Below, one piece after another: positions 1 through 4,477 of a DNA stretch of 5,082 nt. The notes beneath the pieces were generated by a model, which was not told the DNA's origin, did not search any database, and worked only from the letters and a program-made list of their open reading frames with translations. The first letter of the stretch is position 1. Every line of letters begins with the position of its first letter. A program made the position numbers and the translations under genes. The stretch is from Pseudomonadota bacterium. GTDB lineage: Bacteria > Pseudomonadota > Gammaproteobacteria > Xanthomonadales > Xanthomonadaceae. The DNA lies in the NCBI GenBank assembly GCA_023453655.1, contig JAEXTE010000365.1, forward strand, positions 1 to 5,082, read 5' to 3'.

Positions 1-615
1 CTTCAGCGCCTCGTCCAGCCCCAGCTGGCGCGCGAGTTCGTCGAGGTAGGCGCGTTCCATGAAGTTCTGGTCGTCGGCCGCGACCAGGCTGGCCAGGTAC
101 ATCTCCGAGGCGATCTCGGGCGTGGACCCCGCGCGCGCCACCTCGGCCGGGTCGAGCGGCTTGTCCAGCTCGGCCTTCATCCACTGCTGCACGTCCGCGC
201 CCGGCGCCATCCGTGCGAATTCGCCTTCGATCACCTCGCGCTCGCGCGCGTCGATGTGGCCGTCGGCCTTGGCCGCGGCGACCAGGGCGCGCAGGATCGC
301 CTCGGCATGCAGGTTGGCCTGCGGCGGCGGCAGCCGATCGACCGTCTGCGGCTGCACCGGCGCGCCCTGCTGCGCGCGGTAGTCGCCATAGGCGCGGTAG
401 GCCATCATGCCGAGCGCGGCCAGGCCGCCGTAGGTGGCGAGCTTGCGGCTGGTCTTGTTGCGTCCCAGCAGCAGGCCCAGGGCGCCGCCGGTCATCGCGC
501 CCTTGCCGAAATCCGATCCCAGCATGCCGCCGAGGCCGCCGCGGCCGTCCTTGTCCGACAGCGTGGTCGGCGCCGCGGATTTGAGCAGGTGGTCGAGGAA
601 TCCGTTGAGGCTCAT
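1..615 (-). CDS. DUF533 / TerB-like protein (YebE-type), C-terminus cut by window edge
   Basis: The frame is open from ATG at 615-613 to base 1 without a stop, giving 205 visible residues; the C-terminus lies outside the window. The order is a short N-terminal helix (MSLNGFLDHLLKS), a Gly-rich stretch (about 25-51), a weakly hydrophobic segment with a GGLAALGMMAYRAYGDYR motif (about 63-80), a Pro/Gln linker (84-100), then a helical TerB-like domain. That domain has the repeat-like acidic loop AAAKADGHIDAREREVIEGEF (about 113-133) and the later ASLVAADDQNFMERAYLDELARQLGL (about 175-200). This layout matches the DUF533 family (E. coli YebE), often labelled tellurite-resistance TerB family although its function is unknown; no tellurite role can be read here. 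The SD is poor (a GGA about 9 nt upstream). It lies downstream of the HU gene and is separated from it by a terminator, so it probably has its own promoter. Family call is firm, function is not. Confidence 0.88.
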   Translation of the reverse strand, partial: MSLNGFLDHLLKSAAPTTLSDKDGRGGLGGMLGSDFGKGAMTGGALGLLLGRNKTSRKLATYGGLAALGMMAYRAYGDYRAQQGAPVQPQTVDRLPPPQANLHAEAILRALVAAAKADGHIDAREREVIEGEFARMAPGADVQQWMKAELDKPLDPAEVARAGSTPEIASEMYLASLVAADDQNFMERAYLDELARQLGLDEALK

Positions 616-632
616 GGGTGTCGTCCAGTGGG

Positions 633-646
633 GGATGCGCGCATCC
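633..646. promoter_or_regulatory. Perfect 14-bp palindrome upstream of the DUF533 gene
   Basis: GGATGCGCGCATCC is a perfect two-fold symmetric sequence centred between 639 and 640. Its near edge is 18 nt upstream of the DUF533 ATG. It is separate from the HU terminator hairpin, which begins about 15 nt further upstream. A TAGGAT hexamer on the minus strand (648-643) that could act as a -10 overlaps it, but I find no convincing -35 at the right distance. It could be an operator for a dimeric regulator or simply a self-complementary GC-rich stretch. No protein can be assigned. Confidence 0.4.
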
Positions 647-655
647 TAACCCCCC

Positions 656-690
656 AAAAGGAAACGGGACGGCAATCGCCGTCCCGTTCC
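656..690 (-). terminator. Rho-independent terminator of the HU gene
   Basis: Bases 663-673 and 678-688 form a perfect 11-bp inverted repeat (AACGGGACGGC on the plus strand) around the 4-nt loop AATC. An extra G-C pair (661/690) follows after one mismatch. On the minus strand the stem runs directly into TTTCCTTTT, an interrupted U-tract. There is no T-run on the other side, so it acts for minus-strand transcription. It starts 27 nt past the HU stop codon and ends before the DUF533 start, which separates the two genes. Confidence 0.8.
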
Positions 691-716
691 GGATGTCGCT
701 TCGAGTTCGCCGGCGA

Positions 717-1100
717 TCAGGCGGCGGCGTCCTTGAGCTTCTTCAGCGGGCGCACCTTGACCTTCACCGAGGCGGGCTTGGCGGCGAACCACTGCTCTTC
801 CTTGGTGAACGGGTTGATGCCCTTGCGCTTCGGCTTGGCCGGCACGTTGACCGCGCTGAACTTGGCCACGCCCGGCAGGGTGAAGCTGCCCGCGCCCTTC
901 TTGTTGAGCGAAGCGTGGATCGCGCCTTCGAGCGCGCCCAGCACCGCACGGATGTCCTTCGCCGCGACGCTGGTGGCGTCGGCGATGTGCGCGACCAGGC
1001 CCGACTTGCTCAGGGCTTCCTTGATCGGCTTGGGGGCAGCAGGCTTGGCAGCCTTCTTCGGAGCAGCCGCCTTCTTGGTCGGGGCCTTCTTCTTTGCCAT
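717..1100 (-). CDS. HU-family DNA-binding protein with basic N-terminal tail
   Basis: A 127-aa nucleoid-type DNA-binding protein. Residues 1-25 are a low-complexity Lys/Ala/Pro tail (MAKKKAPTKKAAAPKKAAKP) resembling eukaryotic H1 tails. Residues 26-124 are an HU/IHF domain: helical dimerisation part (about 27-66), the GAGSFTLPGVAKF beta segment (69-81), and the DNA-binding arm with KGINPFTKEE (93-102), which takes the place of the usual RNPxTGE. A basic C-terminal strand follows (KPASVKVKVRPLKKLKD). Standard HU is about 90 aa; the excess is mainly the tail. I chose ATG 1100-1098 over an in-frame ATG at 1181, because that longer start would place the promoter inside the gene and adds residues unlike HU. 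An SD-like GAGGG lies at 1116-1112, with a rather long 11-nt spacer. The gene has its own promoter and terminator. It presumably binds DNA as a dimer; the tail's role is inferred. Confidence 0.93.
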   Translation of the reverse strand: MAKKKAPTKKAAAPKKAAKPAAPKPIKEALSKSGLVAHIADATSVAAKDIRAVLGALEGAIHASLNKKGAGSFTLPGVAKFSAVNVPAKPKRKGINPFTKEEQWFAAKPASVKVKVRPLKKLKDAAA

Positions 1101-1163
1101 GGGTGTGTGTTCCCTCGTCTGTGTGGTCTGCGTTCTGATCTGGCCGAACGTGCCGGCAGGCGC

Positions 1164-1192
1164 AATGTAGGGCATCCGCAAGGCCTCGCCAA
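1164..1192 (-). promoter_or_regulatory. Sigma70-type promoter of the HU gene
   Basis: On the minus strand TTGGCG (1192-1187, 4/6 match to TTGACA) and TACATT (1169-1164, 4/6 match to TATAAT) are separated by exactly 17 nt. A start near 1157 would give a leader of about 57 nt before the ATG at 1100. The position just upstream of a gene expected to be highly expressed, with an A/T tract further upstream, supports the call. Confidence 0.65.
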
Positions 1193-1204
1193 TAGGAAAC
1201 CGCG

Positions 1205-1212
1205 AAAAAAAA
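1205..1212 (-). promoter_or_regulatory. Run of eight T (minus strand), possible UP element
   Basis: Eight consecutive A on the plus strand, flanked by CGCG on both sides or nearly so, stand out in a very GC-rich window. Relative to the predicted HU start near 1157 the tract lies at about -48 to -55, where UP elements contact the RNA polymerase alpha subunit. It also lies 22 nt past the DUF2784 stop, and CCGCG (1220-1216) can pair with CGCGG (1204-1200) around it. A weak terminator role is therefore possible, although the T-run would then sit in the loop rather than after the stem. I favour the UP element. Confidence 0.4.
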
Positions 1213-1233
1213 GCGTCCGCGGGCAGTTGTGCG

Positions 1234-1653
1234 TCAGTGCGCCGGTCCGGTCCGCGACCGCCGCCGGAAGGGTGGCCAGCGCCACCAGGCGCCGAGCACG
1301 AGCGCGGCGAACGCGCTGTAGCCCAGGACGAATGCCCACCAGGGCGCCTCGAAGAAGATCAGCCGCGATAGCCAGTGCTGCACGAAGGAACCGCCGTAAG
1401 TGTGCTGCCCGGCTCGGATTCGCAACGCCTGCTCCCAGGTCGTGAGCGGGCACAGACGCCCCAGCCAGGCCTGCAGTGCGATCGCCAGCACCAGCCCGAG
1501 GTGGGTGGCGCGCAGCCCGCGTCGGCGGACCACGCGCCAGCCGAGCGGGCCGCCGGCCAGGACCGCCAGCGCGCCCAGCACCACGAACGCGACCACGCCC
1601 ACGTGCAGGACGAGGATCGCGTCGGCCAGCGCGGCGGCAACGGCGGGGGCCAT
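1234..1653 (-). CDS. DUF2784 family small integral membrane protein
   Basis: The 139-aa product fits the DUF2784 family, small inner-membrane proteins of unknown function. Hydrophobic segments lie at about 8-34 (ILVLHVGVVAFVVLGALAVLAGG), 50-67 (THLGLVLAIALQAWLG) and 105-124 (WWAFVLGYSAFAALVLGAWW), with an amphipathic stretch at 92-102. Family-typical features are the His in the first segment (H17), the LCPLTTWEQALR motif after the second (67-78), and YGGSFVQHWL (86-95). The C-terminus is short and Arg-rich. It begins 11 nt after the EF-G-like stop, so co-transcription is likely. No SD precedes the ATG. An in-frame TTG at 1668-1666 overlaps the upstream stop as TTGA and would add five residues by translational coupling; I keep ATG 1653 as the default. 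Conserved His, Cys and Tyr residues might bind a ligand, but no function is known to me. Confidence 0.85.
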   Translation of the reverse strand: MAPAVAAALADAILVLHVGVVAFVVLGALAVLAGGPLGWRVVRRRGLRATHLGLVLAIALQAWLGRLCPLTTWEQALRIRAGQHTYGGSFVQHWLSRLIFFEAPWWAFVLGYSAFAALVLGAWWRWPPFRRRSRTGPAH

Positions 1654-1664
1654 CGAACGCGCGC

Positions 1665-3728
1665 TCAATCGTCGTCGTGGCGGGGCGAATACGCCGCCAC
1701 CAGCGCCTGCTGGACCTGCGGCGGAACCGCCTCGTAGTGGCTGAAATCCAGGCTGTAGCGGCCGCGCCCGGCGGTGATCGACTTCAGCTCCGCGGCATAA
1801 CCTTCCAGCTCGGACAGCGGCACCTGGGCGGTAATCGCGATCTCGCCGCTGCCGGTGGCGTCGGTGCCGTTGATGCGCGCGCGCTTGCCGGCGAGGCTGC
1901 CGCTGATGTCGCCCATCGCCTGTTCCGGCGCGTGCACCGCCAGGTCGACGATGGGCTCGAGCACCAGCGGCGCGGCCTTGCCGATCGCATCGAGGAAGGC
2001 CTTGCGCCCGGCGGCGACGAAGGCGACTTCCTTGCTGTCGACCGGATGGTGCTTGCCGTCGTGCACCACCACCCGCAGGTCCTGCATGGGATGGCCCGAG
2101 ATCGCGCCCGAGCGCAGCACCTGGCGCACGCCCTTCTCGACCGCCGGCAGGAACTGGCCCGGGATCACCCCGCCCTTGACCTCGTCGACGAACTCGAAAC
2201 CCGCCCCGCGCGGCAGCGGCTCCACCCGCAGCGACACCTCCCCGAACTGGCCGGCGCCGCCGGTCTGCTTCTTGTGCCGGTGGTGTCCTTCGGCGCCGGT
2301 GGAGATGGTTTCGCGATAGGCGATGCGCGGCGGGCGCGTGTCGACCTCCACGCCGAACCGGTCGCGCAGGCGTTCCAGGTTGACCCGCAGGTGCAGGTCG
2401 GACAGGCCCCGGATCACCGTTTCGTTGGTTTCGTCCTCGTGCTCGACCTGGAAGCAGGGATCCTCCTCGGCCAGCCGATGCAGCGCGGTCGCCAGCTTCT
2501 GCTCCTGGCCGCGGCTGCCGGCGCTGACCGCCAGCCCGAACATCGGCTTCGGGAAGGCGACCGGCGCCAGGTGGATGTGGTCTTCGTCGTGGCTGTCGTG
2601 CAGCACCGCATCCAGGTGCAGGTCCTCGACCTTGGCGATCGCGGCGATGTCGCCGGGCACCGCCTGGTCGATCTCCACGTGCTCGCGCCCGCGCAGCCGG
2701 TACAGGTGGCCGACCTTGAACGGCTTGCGCCCGTCGTCGACGAAGAGCTGGCTGTCCTTGCGCAGCGTGCCCTGGTAGACGCGGAACACGCCCAGCTTGC
2801 CGACGAAGGGGTCGTGGACGATGCGGAACACGTCGGCGACCACGTGCGCGTCCGGGTCCGGTGCGGTCGCGAAAGCTTGCGCGGCGCTGCCCTCGCCCTT
2901 CATGAAGGGCGGGGGATTGGCCTCGCCCGGATGCGGGAACAGGCGGGCAGCGATGTCCAGCAGCGCATCGATGCCGACGCCGCTGCGCGCCGAGGCGAAG
3001 CAGACCGGCACCAGGTGTCCCTCGCGCAGGCACTGCTCGAAGGCCTCGTGCAGTTCGCTGCCCGACAGGCCGTCTTCGCCCAGTTCCAGGTAGTGGTCCA
3101 TCACCGTCTCGTTGATCTCCACCACCTGGTCGAGGATGCGCCGGTGCCAGTCCGCGACCGGGCCCAGGTCGCTCTCGCCCTGGTCGCTGCCGAAGCAGTC
3201 GACCACGCGGCTGCCGTCGTCGGCAGGCAGGTTGAGCGGCAGCACTTCCGGGCCGAAGGCCTCGCGCAGCAGTTCCAGCACGCGGCCGGGATCGGCGCCT
3301 TCGGCATCGATGCGGTTGACCACGATCGACCGGCACAGGCCGCGCTCGCTGGCGCGCGCCATCAGCCGCCGGGTGCCGTACTCGACCCCGCCGGCCGCAT
3401 CGACCACCACCAGGGCGGTGTCCACGACCGCCAGCGCGGCCAGGGCCGGGCCGCGGAAGTCCGGATAGCTCGGCAGGTCGAACAGGTTGAGGTGAAGGGA
3501 CCGGCCGTCGCCGGTCCGGGCGTCGAAGCTGGCGATGGCGGCGTCGATGGAGTGGCCGCGCTGCTTCTCGATCGGGTCGAAGTCGGAGACCGTGGTCCCG
3601 CGTTCGACCGTGCCTGCCGTCTGGATCGCGCCGCCGGCATGCAGCAGGGCTTCGAACAGGGTGGTCTTGCCGGCGCCGGGGTGGCCCGCGAGGGCCACGT
3701 TGCGGATCTGCTGTGTCGAGTGGGGCAT
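1665..3728 (-). CDS. EF-G-like translational GTPase (second EF-G paralogue, FusA2-type)
   Basis: The 687-aa protein is collinear with EF-G (about 700 aa). Domain I (about 7-285) has the P-loop GHPGAGKT (15-22), a switch I end reading RGHS (57-60; RGIT in EF-G), G3 DLPSYPDF (84-91; usually DTPGHVDF), G4 NRID (138-141) and G5 SAR (246-248). Domain II is about 290-380, III about 388-465, IV about 468-590 with TGGAGQFGEV (489-498), and V about 591-670 with EVPLSE-like QVPLSELEGYA. The tip histidine that EF-G inserts in the decoding centre appears kept (H561 in HHPVDSKE). EF-G moves tRNA-mRNA on the ribosome and helps split ribosomes using GTP. This divergent paralogue's role is unknown; the normal fusA is expected elsewhere. 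Loss of the G3 Gly and His suggests altered GTP hydrolysis. ATG 3728 follows GGAGG at 3743-3739. It probably shares a transcript with the DUF2784 gene. Confidence 0.92.
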   Translation of the reverse strand: MPHSTQQIRNVALAGHPGAGKTTLFEALLHAGGAIQTAGTVERGTTVSDFDPIEKQRGHSIDAAIASFDARTGDGRSLHLNLFDLPSYPDFRGPALAALAVVDTALVVVDAAGGVEYGTRRLMARASERGLCRSIVVNRIDAEGADPGRVLELLREAFGPEVLPLNLPADDGSRVVDCFGSDQGESDLGPVADWHRRILDQVVEINETVMDHYLELGEDGLSGSELHEAFEQCLREGHLVPVCFASARSGVGIDALLDIAARLFPHPGEANPPPFMKGEGSAAQAFATAPDPDAHVVADVFRIVHDPFVGKLGVFRVYQGTLRKDSQLFVDDGRKPFKVGHLYRLRGREHVEIDQAVPGDIAAIAKVEDLHLDAVLHDSHDEDHIHLAPVAFPKPMFGLAVSAGSRGQEQKLATALHRLAEEDPCFQVEHEDETNETVIRGLSDLHLRVNLERLRDRFGVEVDTRPPRIAYRETISTGAEGHHRHKKQTGGAGQFGEVSLRVEPLPRGAGFEFVDEVKGGVIPGQFLPAVEKGVRQVLRSGAISGHPMQDLRVVVHDGKHHPVDSKEVAFVAAGRKAFLDAIGKAAPLVLEPIVDLAVHAPEQAMGDISGSLAGKRARINGTDATGSGEIAITAQVPLSELEGYAAELKSITAGRGRYSLDFSHYEAVPPQVQQALVAAYSPRHDDD

Positions 3729-3738
3729 GGTGCCGTGT

Positions 3739-3743
3739 CCTCC
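3739..3743 (-). promoter_or_regulatory. Shine-Dalgarno of the EF-G-like gene, fixes its start
   Basis: The minus strand reads AGGGAGGA at 3745-3738, containing a full GGAGG core 10 nt upstream of the ATG at 3728. The frame stays open for 101 more codons upstream to an ATG at 4031. That extension is Arg/Ala/Pro-rich without EF-G similarity, while the protein from 3728 opens like EF-G (QQIRNVALAGHPGAGKT). The SD therefore decides for the 687-aa form. Confidence 0.85.
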
Positions 3744-3754
3744 CTGGTGGGCTC

Positions 3755-3771
3755 GCGCCGGTGTCCGGCGC
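3755..3771 (-). promoter_or_regulatory. Leader hairpin upstream of the EF-G-like SD
   Basis: GCGCCGG (3755-3761) and CCGGCGC (3765-3771) form a perfect 7-bp GC-only stem around a 3-nt loop. On the minus-strand transcript it would end about 10 nt before the SD of the EF-G-like gene. No U-tract follows, so it is not a terminator. It could be a stable leader structure that protects the mRNA or affects ribosome access, or an operator. Chance occurrence in GC-rich sequence cannot be excluded. Confidence 0.35.
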
Positions 3772-3874
3772 CGGATGGGCGGACGACGACGCGGGAAGGC
3801 CGGCGCGCATGGCCGGGCCCCTGCGGTGGTCCGCATGGCGCCGTCATGGCTGTCCGCGGGAGGAACGCTGCCGT

Positions 3875-3890
3875 TCGAGCGTTCGCTCGA
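3875..3890. promoter_or_regulatory. Perfect inverted repeat in the divergent promoter region
   Basis: TCGAGCG (3875-3881) is repeated in reverse complement as CGCTCGA (3884-3890) with two bases between. The two-fold symmetric 16-bp site is 153 nt from the osmC start and 147 nt from the EF-G-like start, almost exactly in the middle of the gap. Such a position suits an operator for a dimeric regulator serving one or both genes. I do not recognise the motif as that of a known regulator. Confidence 0.4.
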
Positions 3891-4042
3891 GGGGCGGTCA
3901 TGGCGGGCGGACACCTTAGCGCGTCGCGCGGCGGCGGGCGCGTTGCGACGCAGCAGACGCGCCGCTGCGCGGACCAGCGCCATACGCGGAAGTAACGCGG
4001 CGCTCCGTACGCTGGCCGCTTTCCCCGACACGGAGCGACACG

Positions 4043-4477
4043 ATGGGTATTTCGCGCAAGGCCAGCGCCCACTGGGAAGGCGACCTCAAGAGCGGCCGCG
4101 GCACGCTGACGACCCCGGCCAGCGGCCTGCTTGACGGCACGCGCTACGGATTCAACAGCCGCTTCGGCGACGAGAAGGGCACCAATCCGGAGGAGCTGAT
4201 CGCCGCCGCGCATGCCGGCTGCTTCACCATGGCCCTGTCGGCCAAGCTGAGCGAAGCCGGGCATCCGCCCGAATCGCTGGACGGCAGCGCCGAGGTCGAC
4301 CTGTCGATGGAAGGCGGGCCGTCGCTGAGCGCGATCCGGCTGAAGATGAAGGCGCGGGTCCCCGGCCTGGACGCGGCGAAGTTCCGCGAGATCGCCGAGG
4401 ATGCCAAGCAGAACTGTCCGGTCTCGCGTGCGCTCAGCGCGGTGCCGGTGACGCTGGAGGCGGAACTGCTTGGGTGA
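4043..4477 (+). CDS. osmC: OsmC family organic hydroperoxide peroxidase
   Basis: The 144-aa protein matches E. coli OsmC in length (143 aa) and in sequence along its whole length: SAHWEGDLKSGRGTL at the N-terminus, YGFNSRFGDEKGTNPEELIAAAHAGCF around the first catalytic cysteine (C60), and KQNCPVSRAL around the second (C125). E50/E51 lie in the conserved NPEEL. The cysteine contexts are OsmC-type rather than Ohr-type. OsmC is a cytoplasmic homodimer that reduces organic hydroperoxides through the two cysteines, with thiol-based recycling, and is commonly induced by stress. The start is set by GGAG at 4032-4035, 7 nt before the ATG. It is divergent from the EF-G-like gene and overlaps the following hydrolase-fold gene by 8 nt, so those two are probably co-transcribed and translationally linked. 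No promoter can be placed firmly, so stress control is inferred from the family. Confidence 0.95.
   Translation: MGISRKASAHWEGDLKSGRGTLTTPASGLLDGTRYGFNSRFGDEKGTNPEELIAAAHAGCFTMALSAKLSEAGHPPESLDGSAEVDLSMEGGPSLSAIRLKMKARVPGLDAAKFREIAEDAKQNCPVSRALSAVPVTLEAELLG
4456..4460 (+). promoter_or_regulatory. Shine-Dalgarno inside osmC for the downstream gene
   Basis: A full GGAGG lies in the last codons of osmC, 9 nt upstream of the TTG at 4470. In the downstream gene's frame a TGA at 4449-4451 excludes any earlier start. The later candidates GTG 4491 and ATG 4497 lack an SD at normal distance and would remove the first beta strand. This makes TTG 4470 the best start. Confidence 0.7.

Larger units (their letters stand above)
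3729..4042. other. Divergent intergenic region between the EF-G-like gene and osmC
   Basis: This 314-nt gap must hold the promoters for both divergent genes, but I cannot place either firmly. A weak -10-like TACGCT at 4008-4013 could serve osmC (start near 4020, leader of about 23 nt), but no -35 match stands at the right spacing. For the minus strand, TAAGGT (3917-3912) is a possible -10, again without a clear -35. The region contains two perfect inverted repeats (3755-3771 and 3875-3890). Open frames that cross it are GC-driven: they lack SD sequences and recognisable protein motifs, so I see no gene here. Confidence 0.6.

Noticed and set aside
1101..1181. N-terminal extension of the HU protein to an ATG at 1181
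   Set aside because: It would translate through the predicted promoter -10 and transcription start and adds non-HU sequence.
1198..1222. Terminator for the DUF2784 transcript around the T8 run
   Set aside because: The only stem found (CCGCG/CGCGG) places the T-run in the loop rather than after the stem, so it lacks the normal terminator form.
213..1445. Several plus-strand open frames across the DUF533 and HU genes
   Set aside because: They are shadows of the two minus-strand genes, with no SD, no recognisable domain and Arg/Ala-rich composition.
1234..3810. 858-codon minus-strand frame that would fuse a long Arg/Pro-rich protein to DUF2784
   Set aside because: Only its last 139 codons resemble a protein family. 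The rest is an out-of-frame reading of the EF-G-like gene.
3808..3904. Four copies of CATGGC (3808, 3834, 3845, 3899) in the divergent gap
   Set aside because: The spacing is irregular (26, 11, 54), there is no symmetry or shared flank, and the hexamer is easily reached by chance in this composition.
1476..3995. Very long open frame (839 codons) on the plus strand, antisense to the EF-G-like gene
   Set aside because: GC-rich codon bias keeps antisense frames open. The translation is Arg/Ala/Gln/Val-rich and shows no domain, and the minus-strand frame is unmistakably EF-G-like.
3729..4031. N-terminal extension of the EF-G-like protein to an ATG at 4031
   Set aside because: The extension is low-complexity Arg/Ala/Pro without EF-G similarity, and a perfect SD precedes the ATG at 3728.
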